Shown: positions 42,366 to 55,540, numbered from the stretch's first letter. The stretch: 64,000 bases of DNA from Vombatus ursinus (GCF_900497805.2 NW_020954557.1:2575416-2639415), one strand, 5' to 3'. Made by a program: numbers and translations. Notes: a model not told the origin generated them from the letters alone.

Positions 42366-44029
42366 TAATTGTGAGACTATTATTCCTACAATTTATGTAA
42401 TTTCTGTAATAGTATTCTTTTTTGAGATGGATGATTCTTTTCAGACATTAGAATTAGATAACATTTAGTTAACAGATTGCATATTCATAATTATGTTTTG
42501 AGGAACAGATAAAATTCATTATAATGATCTCTAGGGAATTGCCAAATTGTTTTGATATAGTAGAATTCTATTATGATAGTTATATGTAACTTTATACTTT
42601 TCAGAGCATTTTCATACCCATTGTTGTTTTATTCTCTCCATTTCATTAAAAAAAAACAACTGAGATAGAGAGGTTAAATAAACAAAGTGATTAGAACTGA
42701 AATCCTTTGATCCTAATCATATGTTCATTCCAATGTACTATAATTAATGTTACAACAAATGACATTTTCAGGTGGGAGATAAAATGGAATTGATTCAAAA
42801 CCTTTTTGTAGTCCTTTAATAATTAAAAAGTAATGCTTTGATCTTAGGGAGAGGTGTCAAAAGAATACCACCAATACAACATTTCCCACATTTCTCTTCT
42901 TTTTTTTGGGTGGTTATTTTGCTGGTTAGGTGTTGGGGGTGGGTGGGTGGGAGAGATGGATTTGATTGATTTGATGTTAGAAAGAAATAGAGAGGTAATT
43001 GGTACTTAATAGTAGGACAAAGCAATTATAAAGAACATAGTTACAACTCAGCACAGCTGTAATCGCCCTATCTCTACCCCTCCCCTTAATCCTGTAATAA
43101 ATGCAGCAGGCAATCAGGTGGTCTTTGAGGGGTCAGAGAAATGATTTTCTGTTCCAGACTGGTTTAGAAAATTTGTAATAATCAGATAATAATCAGATAA
43201 ACTAAACCTTGACTCAGACATAGCTTTAACAAAAATATAGAAGCAATAGTATTTGTTACAGTAGGTTTTTACCTTTAATTTCTCATTCTAAATTTGATTA
43301 GAATTATTAAAAAGAAGACTTATTAAATGTAAATTGGCATCAGCTGAGTTAAAATCAATCAATATTTTCCTGAATTAGAACAGCCAATTTGATTAAGTTA
43401 ATTAGATATTTAGCTGTATCTACAATCTTATCAATGCGGCTAATCATTTTCCTGGGCAGATTCTACCCTTCCACAACTTTTTAATCCTATGTGCTTTATT
43501 GGTATTCTCAAATACTCAAATTGTTGTTTATCTTATTAATGTAAGTCTCCTCGATAAAGATTGAAACTAAAATCCCCATAAGTCTAACCTTCCTATGCAA
43601 CTCTTGTCCATGTTCCCCAAAAAGGAAATCAACTAAGCATGTTGGAAGCCTTCCTTATGTCCACTTGATACAAAAAGTACACAATGGAGCTTGGAATTCT
43701 GTCCACTGGTTATTTTTTGCTCTGGTCATTGACCAACCCATCTTCTTTTTCCCTCTGACATTTCTTTGATGACATTCTTAATACCATAACATTGGTGCCA
43801 CATACATGTGTATGTGTATAGATGGATAGATGGATGGACGGATGGATAGATATAGTTTGGACAAAAGTAATTTTTCATCTACTTGGTTTTTCTTGGGTAG
43901 GGAACTAGGTCAAATTCTTTTAAGCAGTTTTGGATTACATCCAGGAGGCTCAGAAATGCTTGGGAAATTGATGAAGCCAGCATAGTGAAATTTGTAAACA
44001 GGAGCATTTGGAAGACCTCATCATCTACA
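42366..44029. other. intron 2, longest repeat-poor stretch
   Basis: About 1.7 kb in which I can name only a short GATG/GATA microsatellite (43811-43852). The part 43180-43470 is rich in TAATTA, CAATCAATA and TTAATTAG words, the composition often seen in conserved developmental enhancers. This is suggestive only. Confidence 0.35.
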
Positions 44030-44235
44030 GCAAGAGTTCTTAACTTAGCATTCATGGACCTCTAAGAGTAGATCTCAGGGTCCATGAACTTGGATGGAAA
44101 AAATATATCTATATCGATATCTTTATTTTCATTGACCTCTAACTGATATTTAGTATTTCCTTCAATTATTAATGTAGGCAACAAAATAGTCTAAGAAGAG
44201 TTCCATATGTTTTATCAGACCACTTGATCTATAGA
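44030..44235 (+). mobile_element. non-autonomous hAT-like DNA transposon
   Basis: 'agagttcttaacttagcatt' start, 'cagggtccatgaacttggat', 'tattttcattgacctctaac', 'ttccttcaattattaatgta'. Same family as 16890, with the 3' inverted end decayed. Confidence 0.65.
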
Positions 44236-44249
44236 TTTGACTTAAAGTA

Positions 44250-44832
44250 TTCATTCTAATCTATGCTGCAGTCAGAAGTCAAAGTGATCTTCCTAAAGTG
44301 TAGTTCTGTCCATGTCATCCTCCTTCTCAATAAATTCCAGTAGCTCCCTCTAAGATCAAATATAAAGTATTATATGAGGCACGTTAAGCTCTTTATAACT
44401 TGTTCCTTTCCTACTTTTCCAGTCTTCTACATTTCACTCCCTTCCATATGATCTATGAGCCAACCACTTCCCACTTGCTTTCTCTTACACATATGGTTCT
44501 GACTCCCCTTTCCATCCATGCCTTTGCACTGGCTGTCTCACACCTAGAAGCTCCAACTATTAGCCTTCCTGGTTTCCTTTAAATCTTAGCTCAGATCCCA
44601 TCTTCTGCTGGAGACCTTTCCTGGTCTCCTCAGATGCTGGTGCTTCTGAGATTACCTTCTATCTGTTCTGTCTATATATTATATATACCTAGCTATTCAT
44701 TTGTCTCCTCTAATAAAATCTAAGATCATCAAGGGCAGGGATTAGTTTTATCTTTCTCTCTATCCTCAGAAATGAGCATAGTGCCTGGTACACAGTAAGC
44801 ACTTAATTAATGTTTCTTGATTGGTTGATTAC
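44250..44832 (+). repeat. L2 LINE 3' half, sense
   Basis: 'agtcaaagtgatcttcctaa', 'tctcaataaattccagtagc', 'ctttgcactggctgtctcac', 'tgagcatagtgcctggtaca' with a TTGATTGGTTGATT tail. Complete to the 3' end. Confidence 0.88.
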
Positions 44833-44864
44833 ATTGAATCTTCCCTATAATAGTGCTGATCACC

Positions 44865-45720
44865 TTTGAATGTATATCTAATTTGTGCTTGGTCCGATAT
44901 TAGTGATAAGCAAATTGTCAAATAAGGTTTTCTTGTTGTATATTTCAAGACATATTGTATAATTTAAAATATACATGGCAGACACTTGTTAGAGGAGAGA
45001 CTTTAAGGCTGTATTTTGCTCAGCTGAATAAAAAGCTTTGTTATAATCAACAAACACAAGCACAAACAAGCACAGTGGAATCTTACATCTTCAATCTCAT
45101 GTGTGATGGTGAAGATGTGGTTTACCGTGAAATGTCATTTGAGAAAGTGTACCATTGCCCCTTTAATTCACTCAATCAGGATTTCTTCAACATGTGTGTA
45201 TTATTCTTCTACTGTGTTTATGTATAGAGAGAAGGTTGGTAGTTAGTAATGCTTTATCAATCATCTTTTGGGGGTAGTAATATGGTATGGGCTTTATTCC
45301 CACTCCTTTGATGTCTTTGGTATATGTTTTGGTTGTCTGTCCCTTCATGTCTTTACAATGGTATGGTTTTAAGCAGAGACCTCCTCTGGCAACACTTGGT
45401 CTAGTAGAACTGCTTGCACATTTTTGCCCTCTTCTGTTCAGTTTCTACTTCTTCTACAAACACATCAGTGATCATGATGTTAGAGTTCAGGTGTGATGGC
45501 TCCACAGTACAGGATGGGGAAAAGAATTTGTTGTAAAAATCTTTGTAGATTTTTAAAAATCTTTCATCTATTTATTGGTCTCCTTCTAGCTTAATGTTTT
45601 GGTGCCTTTGGGATGAATTTTCTTAATAGATCTCCTTCTAAACTTTTTTTTAAATTGGCTCTCTTTTATGAGACAATACTGTTCATAATCTCTCTCTCTC
45701 TGTATGTTTATAATTATCCA
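44865..45720 (-). mobile_element. RTE-clade LINE fossil, reverse transcriptase
   Basis: The - strand is colinear with an RTE reverse transcriptase: EEVETEQKRAKMCK (about 45440), NHTIVKTLRDR (about 45380), FTVNHIFTITHEIED (about 45105), LCLFVLVFVDYNKAF (about 45060) and EIYNK near 44945. The VDY.KAF block is the fingers/palm motif of this clade, while the catalytic YADD-type block lies beyond the preserved part. Many breaks. It is adjoined upstream by another RTE piece at 45725. Confidence 0.8.
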
Positions 45721-45724
45721 TGTC

Positions 45725-46150
45725 ATTGTCAATAGATGTACCTACCCAATGTACCATATATAGGAATATCTTCCTATAAATCTTTTATTATTTTAATATC
45801 AATATATCACTTAGGATGTCATGGTTCCTCTTATTTTTACTACATGATCAACCCACCTCTTTTTCCAGTCATATATATTCTTGGTGTCCCTTCATTAGTT
45901 CTTGTGCACAATTTACCATTAATAATTTGCTGCATCTTAGTTACATCTAATATCTTTCCATTTTTTAGGGGGTCATCAGAAATTTTAATTCTTCTGAGTT
46001 CATGCTGTGCCATGATTTCTAATCATGTAGTGTCATTGAAGAATATTTGTTTTTGTTAGATTTTTAATGGCATTAAACTTCTTGGGAGCACTGAAAACAC
46101 TGAATTATTTCCTAAATGTGATCCATCCCAAATCTCTTTTAAGTCTGGCC
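45725..46150 (-). mobile_element. RTE-clade LINE fossil, C-terminal domain
   Basis: The - strand reads DWKKRWVDHVVKIRGT (about 45870-45820), the counterpart of the RTE C-terminal 'KRRWAGHVAR..D.RWT'. In an antisense element this domain should lie at lower coordinates than the reverse transcriptase, but here it lies higher. The two pieces therefore come from separate copies joined head to tail. Confidence 0.6.
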
Positions 46151-46174
46151 CCACTTCATTGTGCTTTTATAGTA

Positions 46175-46262
46175 TTTCCATTCTCTCCTATTCCCTTCTG
46201 TTCCTTTCCTTTCCCTTCTCTTTTCCCCTTGCCTTTGTCCTCTCTTCTCTTTCTCTATCAGT
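46175..46262. repeat. pyrimidine-rich tract
   Basis: TTCCTTTCC / CTTCTCTTTCC low-complexity run, followed by short TATC repeats. Confidence 0.8.
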
Positions 46263-47464
46263 CTATCTATGTATCTACCTAGCCTATCTTTCTCTCATAC
46301 TGATGCAGTTGGCTCTACTCATCCAACTGCTTGTCATAAACTGAACAAGGTACATTTTATGTCCACTTTATTCTTCCAGTGTGGATGGTTAAGTTGATTT
46401 TTTTAGAAATGATGGTTTTTGCTGAAGAGATTTTGTAATATCCTGGCTATTATAGTATAATTAGTTATCATTACCTGGGAAAAGAACATTTGGAGAACCT
46501 TGTTATTGATTCATAGGGAATTCTTCTTTTGTTTGGACCTTGCTTAGGATGTCCTCTTTACATCAGTAGACACCTTAGTTGAACTTGTCTTTCTTTCAAA
46601 AATTTTAGTTTATTGTCAGGTCTCAGATTTTTGAACAGTTATCTTTATGGTTACATCTGTCACATTTTTTGTATGATTTTAACGTAAAATTGGATAGCAT
46701 CAGGAGTTGGGAGAGAAGTGGGCTAAAATTCTGGGCCCTCACAAGGTAAAGTAAAAGCTTACCTGTAAGACCCAGGTAATCAAGGGGCAGAGGCCAAGGT
46801 TGCAGTGGTAGGAAGAGAAGGGATGGCTTCAAAGAGAAACCAAGATGTGTTCTTGTGAGAATATTTTCCTTCATCTTCTGAAGTGGGTATTGGTGAACAA
46901 GCTACAGTTATCTTCGCATTCAATTAACTTTGAAAATGTTAAATCCTTTAAAAAATCTGTTCATCAGATTTATTACTCTGTTGCTATAAGAGAATCTGGC
47001 TGGGTAATGCCTGTTTTAAAAAGCAAAGTAGCTGACACTTTAATGATTACATTTTTATATACTAAACAAGGCAGCATAGATTCTTGGTGATATATTTGGA
47101 TGACAAAAAGTGAATGAAAATGTTTTCAGGGACTAGTGATAAAAGATTATCAGCATTTTCACCCCCTTTGTGGTATCATTCTATGACATTCAGACAAAGC
47201 TTTCTTGGTGTTAGATTGACCATTTTGAAACAGGTGTAGTAGAAAGATGATACTTCCCAATTAAGTAGTCCTTTAATAAAATACTCTGTTGCTTGCCAAT
47301 TATTTGTCATTTTTTATCCTTTGCTTAGAAATGAAAATTTTAAATTCTTAGGTAGGTCTATCTGAAGTCTATAAAATGGGTATTAATATCAACTCTGAAA
47401 AAATTAGCTATAAATACCAGGATGGGTATCAATAGGAAAGTGTGACATCAGTGTGAATTATTTT
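46263..47464. other. intron 2, no recognised element
   Basis: About 1.2 kb without a named repeat. An 83-codon antisense open frame (46874-46623) has no recognised domain. Confidence 0.4.
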
Positions 47465-47655
47465 ATTCAGGATCACAGCTTTAGATCTGGAAGGGACTTA
47501 ATGGCCATTGAGTTCCAACCCCCTCCTTTTACACATGAGGAAACTGAGGCCCACAGAGTTCTCCAAAGTCTTACAAATAGTAGGTGACAGAAGAGATTTG
47601 AACCCATGTCCACTGATTCTAAATCCAGTGCTTTTTCCACTGTCCTTCAAGGCCT
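47465..47655 (-). repeat. MIR/THER-like SINE, antisense
   Basis: 'atctggaagggacttaatgg', 'cacatgaggaaactgaggcc', 'gaagagatttgaacccatgt' and the reversed head 'ctaaatccagtgctttttcc'. Full length. Confidence 0.85.
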
Positions 47656-48304
47656 CTCACCCTTGTCATTTTAGCTGGGCATCCCACCTGGGGAAGCCTT
47701 TGTCAGAGCTTATTACACAATTTCTTTTTACAGTCACCCCAATTGATGAATATGCAGTAGAAGAGTCTTTTAGGTTTAGAACAGCTTGCATTCTTTGTAA
47801 CTGTGTAAGGATTCTTTAAACTGCCATTTTGCTGTTTCAATTAAAAGGATGCTTTATCAAAAGCCAGGAGAAACATTTAAATGATATTTAAGTACTCCTC
47901 TGTCCTTACCTCCCAAGTGAAAAAACAAAAAACAAAAAACAAAACTACACACAAGAATCCAAAGGAATGGATTAATGACCATGGATTATTTTGTCTTTTG
48001 TTTGTTTCTTCAAAGAACTAAAGGAATATTTCCAACAGTAGATGTTTTCTGTTACATATTATAGTGGGTATCCATCCATAAGTAGCCTCCACAGTTCTTC
48101 TCTCCTTTCCCACAGCAATAGGATTTCAAAACCCCAAAGGGATTTTAAAATCCCAGAGAAAAGAGGTGGGAATATGGTTTGCACACTGAAGAAATACATA
48201 GTTCAACCAGGACAGAGTTAGGAACTGAGCTTAATTTCTGAACAAGCCTATGCTTTGTGAGAAGCAAAATAGAAGAGAGAAGTAAAACTTATGAGCTTTT
48301 CATC
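47656..48304. other. intron 2, no recognised element
   Basis: Only a CAAAAAA tract at 47921-47945 stands out. Confidence 0.4.
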
Positions 48305-48800
48305 TAATAATAAAACAAAGTAAACTTTTATTGCACACTTACTATGTATAAGGCACAGGGATTGAAAAAACAGATGTGATTGGACTATTGTTTTTAACCC
48401 GAAGGAGGTCATTATGTCCAGCTGCTGCATTTTGTGTATGAGGAAGCTAAGACTCCATGAGGTGAGATGACATTGCCATGGTTGAACATATAGTCAGTGG
48501 CAGAGCTAGGATTCAAACCCAGTTCTTCAGACTAAAACTAGTTCTATTTCCACTGTGATGTAGGTGGGGTTGGGGGGTGAAGGGGTAGCTGAGGAAGAGA
48601 AACACAAATAACTACTATAAAGGGAGAATATGGTATATGCAAGGGAGAGAGTCAGTCAAAAAGTTATGATAATATGAGGGGGGGAAAGGAGAGAAAAGAT
48701 TCAGGGGGAATAGGTTGTGTGTGTGGGGGGGTGGGCAGGGAATGACATAGAGTAGTTCCATATGTGAAGTGAGCCTTGAAGGAAAACTGGGGACCTAAGA
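48305..48800 (-). repeat. L2 and MIR fragments, antisense
   Basis: 48305-48370 is an L2 3' end ('ttgcacacttactatgtata'). 48395-48562 is a MIR-like SINE ('gtatgaggaagctaagactc', 'agagctaggattcaaaccca'). 48580-48800 resembles a reversed L2 interior ('agtgagccttgaaggaaaac'). Confidence 0.6.
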
Positions 48801-49209
48801 CACAAATCAGTTGCATTTATTCCATGAACAATATCATGGGTATCACCTGTTGGAAGAAGAAATGGTGAAAGAAGGGGATTAAGCACTTTTTAATAAGTAG
48901 AAATGTGCTCTCTTCAGTCTACAATACCTGATGCTTTTAGGAGGTTAGCAAATATTTTGTTCCTTCTGCTCACCACTTCCCTTAATCTGACCTCCATAAC
49001 TATTTCTATACTTTTTTCTCCCATCATTTACCTTTTCAATTGCCTACAAAATTATGTACTTATAGAGAACCAATAACACTTGGTAAAGATAATTTTAAGG
49101 ATGCACAATTTATAGCAGAGCTTACTATCCTTTTCTAATATTAAGTTCTCATTTTAACTACAATGGACTCCCACATGATAGTATTTGCACCATCCAATGT
49201 GGTACAAAA

Positions 49210-49380
49210 AAAACAATGCTGAGTTTGGAGTCAATGGATATTTATTAACTGTGTGACCTTGGGCACATAAGTAATAAAAGAATTTAAGTTCTCTGGACCT
49301 CCATTTCCTTATCCGTAAAATTAAGTGTTTGGATTAGATGACTTCTCATATCTCTTCTATCTCTAAATGTGTGTTTAAGA
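49210..49380 (+). repeat. MIR/THER-like SINE, sense
   Basis: 'ttattaactgtgtgaccttg', 'tggacctccatttccttatc', 'ttggattagatgacttctca'. About 580 bp upstream of exon 3. Confidence 0.75.
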
Positions 49381-49963
49381 CAGTGTATAATGACAAAAAC
49401 TAAAGTAAATTCAGTAATTCCTTTAATTTGTTAATAATAACATGTATATACAATTGAAAAATAGAAATTGTTCTCCTATTTTAAGAGAGCAGATGTTTAC
49501 TATACTGAGTTTGTTTGTAAAAAAATTAATAAGTAAATAAAATAACCATTAACCAAAACAAATAACTAAATAAACTTATAAAATGAGGAATTAAAAACTT
49601 ATACAAATTCTTAGTATTTAAAGTAGAAGTAACTGAATTAATAAACAGCAAACAAACCAAAAATATTCTCATTCTATACCTCTTTCCAGGTCTGTCTAAA
49701 GTTTTCTTTTCTTGTTTTTGTTTTCTTTTTATAATGTGATTGTAGTAAATGTTATCTAGAGACATTTAGTGAGTCATTTAATGAGTCACTACTGAGTCAT
49801 TTAACATGCTGGACATCTTGTCATAACTCTGTATCCCATAGAAGTTCATGAACCACAGCTTGGAAATGACAAGGTATAGACATGAAAGTATTTTTAATTA
49901 TGTTGCTATTTCAAGAATGTTTAAAATAGATTGATTCACTGTTGTTTTCTTTTTAAGCTGCAG
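49381..49963. other. end of intron 2, no recognised element
   Basis: AT-rich sequence ending in a T-rich tract and the acceptor CTGCAG. A second AG (TTTTAAG, ending 49957) lies 6 nt upstream of the chosen acceptor. Confidence 0.5.
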
Positions 49964-50203
49964 CATCTCCAAAATTGCTAAAACTAGGACCAGTGGAGCT
50001 GACCATAATTATTACCATACCAGTTTGCCTTTTGTCGATAGCTGCAATGTTGACTATATGTACCTGTCAAAGACGTCAATGCACTTATAAAAAGAAAAAG
50101 AGGCAAAATGTGGAAGAACCACTAAATGAATGCAACTTAGTAAATGCTGGCAAAACTCTTAAAGATCTTATTTTTGATATGACTACATCTGGGTCTGGAT
50201 CTG
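49964..50203 (+). CDS. ACVR1C: ACVR1C exon 3, transmembrane segment and GS box
   Basis: Encodes the juxtamembrane stalk ([10 protein letters not shown]), a single transmembrane helix around [20 protein letters not shown], the basic stop-transfer run YKKKKR, the cytoplasmic juxtamembrane region ([17 protein letters not shown]) and the GS box TTSGSGSG, the Ser/Thr stretch phosphorylated by the type II receptor. The acceptor CTGCAG (49958-49963) was chosen because G+CA then reads Ala and gives a stalk of the same length as my recollection of human ALK7. The upstream AG would add two Ala residues. The donor is GTATGT at 50204. Length is 240 nt, phase 1 at both ends. Skipping this exon alone would remove the membrane anchor in frame, consistent with the soluble ALK7 isoforms described in human. 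Confidence 0.98.
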
Positions 50204-50919
50204 GTATGTACTCATTACTCATTTCTAAGTAAAACTCAGAAGCAAAATGCTTCCCCCTAATGCTAGGGAATATCTTTTTCTCTCTTTTGTTTCCAATATC
50301 CCTGCCATAGCATTGATGGTATGGTTAGAAAACAAGTTTGGGTCTTACCGCCACTACACTGAATATTTAATCTCTTTTCCACATGATAGCCTTCAAATAT
50401 TTGAAGACAACTATTCTTTCTCTTCTTGCCTAGAATCCTTTACATTATGGCATAACCTCTTGCCTTTTGATTATTCCAGGATATTTACTTAAAATAAACC
50501 AGTAATTACATCAGGACTTTGAAGACTTTTGGGTATAATTTCAAACAAATTTTTGTAGCAATGATAAGTATGGTGGGTTAGTGGTTATGGACTCAACAAA
50601 AAGATTAACATATTGCTTGTGAAAGGTGAGAGGGAATATGTTAGCGGGTGCCAATTCATCCACTAAGAAAAAACATAAGAGCAGAGAAGCAAAAGTGGAT
50701 AACTTCTTCCTCGCTCCTCTCATTTGTAATTGTAGCCTTGAACTTAAATTTGCTCCTTTGTGCTGTTGATAGTGAATATACTTGGGCTTGTCCTCACTCC
50801 TTTGTTCCACCTGCTGTTGGAAGCAGATGTCAGAGAGATAAGTTGTACCAATGGAAGAAAAGGGAATTTGACTGTTCTTACCTGCTGCCATGGGAATTGG
50901 TTTGTCTTTTTAAAGGAGT
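50204..50919. other. start of intron 3, no recognised element
   Basis: No named repeat. A 171-codon open frame (50648-51163) crosses from here into the DNA-transposon relic at 50920-51075. I take it as chance. Confidence 0.4.
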
Positions 50920-51075
50920 TCTTAGTCTTTTTTTGCGTCACTCTTTTGGACCCCACCTCAGGTTAATGTCTTTAAGTGCAAAAATACATGTGATTACAAA
51001 GGAAACAATTTATATTGAAATATTTATCAAAATATTATTTGAAAAAGTTCCCATAACCCAGTTTAAGAACCCCTG
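50920..51075 (-). mobile_element. non-autonomous hAT-like DNA transposon
   Basis: 'aagtgcaaaaatacatgtga', 'caaaggaaacaatttatatt', ending CAGTTTAAGAACCCCTG, the inverted terminus of the 16890 family. The other end is lost. Confidence 0.68.
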
Positions 51076-51764
51076 TAATCTCAATGCTTCTGAGATGCCT
51101 ATAGGCAACTGTTTTCTAAGAATTTCCTGCTTCTTTTCTCTAAGAAGTGGTTTGTCTTTCTAAAGGCTTCTAAATGATCTAGAAGTGGTGGCAGCTCTTC
51201 TAGCTCATGACATCATGATGCAGAAGTGTCAGGCATAAATTTTTTTATTATCAGACAGAAAGCACTCAACTTCTATAACCATCCATAGAAAGTACATCTG
51301 CAGAAATCTTGTGGTCCAAAAAGTAGAAGCAAAGTCCATTTGTTTTTAGTAATACAATCTCCTAAGTTTTTTATGAAAGGACTTTTTGTTTAGTTTATTT
51401 TTGTGGTCACTCTTTCAAAAAATAAAACCTGACCTCTTTACTAAGCATTACTATCTCCACTTACTTGTTGAGTACACTGGGCAATATTGTCCTGCAATTT
51501 TTTTTTTGTAGTTATACATACTTTCTTAAACTAATGGGGGTGGGAATGGGAGGAAGAAGACAGGAAACTAGCCCTCTTAGTAAATTAGGGCATTGCACCT
51601 GAAGTTTGTAACTAATTTTTAAGGTTATTTCCTATAAAGCTTATATGTCTTAGTGAGCCATAAAATAAAAATATAAGCTATTCTACCATGTTAGTCATTT
51701 TGAGGTTGATTTTCCCCAATTATCTAAGTGAGAAATTACTTATTATTTATTAATGCAATCTCAC
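51076..51764. other. intron 3, no recognised element
   Basis: No named repeat or coding signal. Confidence 0.4.
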
Positions 51765-52165
51765 TAACATGAATTTGTTAAGTGTCTACTATGTACAAGG
51801 CACTGTGCTTATGCAAAGACAAAAATGAAAGTATGACTTCCTTCAAAGATCTTATTTGGAGAACAAAATATGTACAGAGATATGTACAGGAAAATTTGAG
51901 TGAGACAAAATGCTAACAACTAGGGGCATCAAGAAAGACTTCCTACAAGAGGTGATGGTAGTTCAAATCCAATCTCAGATTCTTACTGACTGTATAACCT
52001 TGGGCAATTCACTTAACTTCTTTCTGCCTCAATTTCTTCATCTATAAACTGAGAGTGATAAATACTCTGCCTTCCAGGACAGTGAGAATAAAAGAAGATA
52101 ATGTTTGCAAAGTACTTTGCAAATCTGAAAGCACTATATGAATGCTGAATGTTGTTATTGTTAAT
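51765..52165. repeat. L2 3' end (antisense) abutting a CORE-SINE (sense)
   Basis: 51765-51958, - strand L2: 'tgtctactatgtacaaggca', 'agacttcctacaagaggtga'. 51959-52165, + strand CORE-SINE: 'agttcaaatccaatctcaga', 'ataaccttgggcaattcact', 'gtactttgcaaatctgaaag', head missing. Confidence 0.78.
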
Positions 52166-52799
52166 AACTTATTTGTGTATTTGGCTGAATCTTCAAGGGT
52201 GAGGATGTGAGGAAGGTTTGTTAGAGAGGACTATGATGTGACTTAAAAAAATAATCTTGATTCACTACTGGAAATCATTCCTATTGATTTAATAATCTTA
52301 AGGACATTCTCTCTCCAATGAACTATAATAATCATTTAGAACCAGAGTAGCTGACTTTATAGATTGTGTTTACCTGGTATAGACAGATCTGTAATATAAA
52401 GACCAGATGTAGGGGAATATCTGAGTCAGAGTAGCAAGGGCCAGGGATCTTTTATACCTGGTAGAGATGTGAGGCTGGTATTGACAAATGCTCTCCCCAT
52501 CCTATCATCAAAATTGACATAAATTCAATATGTAAAATTTCCAAGAATAAGTAATTCTATATACCTTCTATATGGGAGAAATTCCCTTGGACTCCTTCCA
52601 AAGTTTGTACTCTGCTGTTAATTTGAAGTGGTAACCTGATTTGAATATTGCATTTGCTCTTCATCTTCTAAGATTTGTAATAATATTATTTTGGTTTCCC
52701 AGGATCTCACAAAGTACTCTTTCAAAAACTCTTATTCTGTGATGCATGTAAGCATGGCTTTTTAAAAGAGAAGATTTATCAGAATGGTGACTAATCGTC
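52166..52799. other. intron 3, no recognised element
   Basis: No named repeat or coding signal. Confidence 0.4.
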
Positions 52800-53160
52800 A
52801 ATCCATGTTATGCAAGGATAGGTTAAAGGAATTAGGTGTGTTTAGTTTAGAGACAAGAAGACTCAGGGAACACCATAGCTGTCCTCAAGTATTTAAAGGA
52901 CTGTCACATGAAAAGAATTAGACTTGTTCCATTTGACACCAGAAGACAGAACTAAGAACAATGGATGGACATTACACAGAGGCTCAATGTCAATTAGACC
53001 TCTCCTAAAAGTTGAATGGGCTCCCTTGGAAAGTAGTGGGTTTCTCCTGGACAGTGTCAAGCAGAGACTGGATGAACTTGTTGGATATGTTGTGGTGGAC
53101 ATTTTTTTTTTTTTTGCATATGGGTTAGACTTCTGATATTCCTTACAACTCTAAATTTTT
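52800..53160 (+). repeat. CR1/L3-type LINE 3' end, sense
   Basis: Reads like the C-terminal end of a CR1/L3 reverse transcriptase ORF: 'tagctgtcctcaagtattta' (AVLKYLK), 'gacttgttccatttgacacc', 'agtgtcaagcagagactgga'. Decayed and interrupted by a T run at 53101-53115. This LINE group is separate from L2. Confidence 0.7.
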
Positions 53161-54404
<1,244 letters not shown>

Positions 54405-54600
54405 TCATAAGATCTTAGATGTAGAGGTAGAAGAGATCTCAGAGTCCATCTAGTTGAACCTTCTCATTTTACAGAAAAGTAAACTACGGCCCAGAGAAAT
54501 TGGGACTTGCCCAGGGGCACAAAGGTAGTAAGCATCTGAAGTGAGATTTGAATCCAGGTCCTCTGATTCAAATTCAATATTCATTCCAATTTTACCTTAT
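54405..54600 (-). repeat. MIR/THER-like SINE, antisense
   Basis: 'cagagtccatctagttgaac', 'cattttacagaaaagtaaac', 'gagatttgaatccaggtcct'. Full length. Confidence 0.82.
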
Positions 54601-54707
54601 TTCATAGCTTCTTAGCATCTACCTTAGCAGCCAGGAAAGGAAAAGGAGAGGGGGAAATGAATCAATTTATTTTAAATATATAATTGCTTTTAACCATATA
54701 ATTAGTG

Positions 54708-54930
54708 GTTAAGGAGGCCAAGTGGTATAGTATATGGAGAGCTGTCTTGGAATCAGGTAGATCTGAGTTCATCTCCAGCCCCGAAACAAATTATCTTCTC
54801 AATGCCTGGGCAACTCTCAAGGAATACAGAGAATAACCAAATTGTACTGGGGAGAGAGTTTCTCACACCGATGAAATCATAGATTCACACTTCCTCCCTT
54901 TTCCCACTCCAAAAAAGAAAGAAAGAAAAT
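54708..54930 (+). repeat. second tRNA-type SINE family
   Basis: 'aggccaagtggtatagtata', 'ttggaatcaggtagatctga', 'ctcaatgcctgggcaactct', 'ctcacaccgatgaaatcata', with an AAAGAAAGAAAG tail. Same family as 16592-16806. Confidence 0.7.
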
Positions 54931-55459
54931 AGTACTTTTGAAAAAGATCGGAAAGGTAGAGAGAGCTTGTCATTATTTTTAACTAATAGGACCATTAAAA
55001 TTTTTCTGTACCTTTAATCATCTATTTCCTTGTTCTCCATTATCCTTAATAATTGAAAATTAATAGTCCCCTCCATATTCATTTCATTGTGAAATAATGA
55101 TTCAAAACTAGATTTTCACAAGTGCTTTAGTCATGTTTTAACCTGTGGCATACATTTGTGTTTACTTCATCATGATTTCTATGTGCTTCTGCCTCCTGTG
55201 CCTCCTAAATTTTGATTTGGGGTGAGTAGGAGTCAAGGAAAAACTGAGAATGATTTATTCAGGACTAATTTGGCAATTTAGATCGTGCTAGACACATGTC
55301 TTTTCTAAAGAAACCTCCATACTTGAAAAACTGATCCAAACTAGTGGGGTGTTTTTGTACAATAAAGTACTTTCAGCTAGAATATGGTTACCTTGTCACC
55401 TCCTTCATCTCCCAACCTTATATTGAAACATTAAGGTCCACATGCTTGAATCTGAGTAG

Positions 55460-55540
55460 TAATAATAATAATAATGCTAACTCTCACTTCAATAGTGTGT
55501 TAAGATTTCCAAAGTACTCTACATGTATCATTGATTAAAT
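55460..55540 (-). repeat. CORE-SINE 3' fragment with (AAT)n
   Basis: AATAATAATAAT followed by 'tttccaaagtactctacatg'. Only the 3' end of the element remains. Confidence 0.55.

Noticed and set aside
50204-50232. Read-through of exon 3 into intron 3 giving a short MYSLLISK end
   Set aside because: A good donor (GTATGT) follows exon 3 and the family is spliced here. The extension is only what an unspliced frame would show, with no evidence of use.
50648-51163. 171-codon open frame in intron 3, the longest in the window
   Set aside because: It has no recognised domain and its second half runs through a hAT-like transposon relic ending at 51075. No splice sites or promoter fit it. Best explained by chance.
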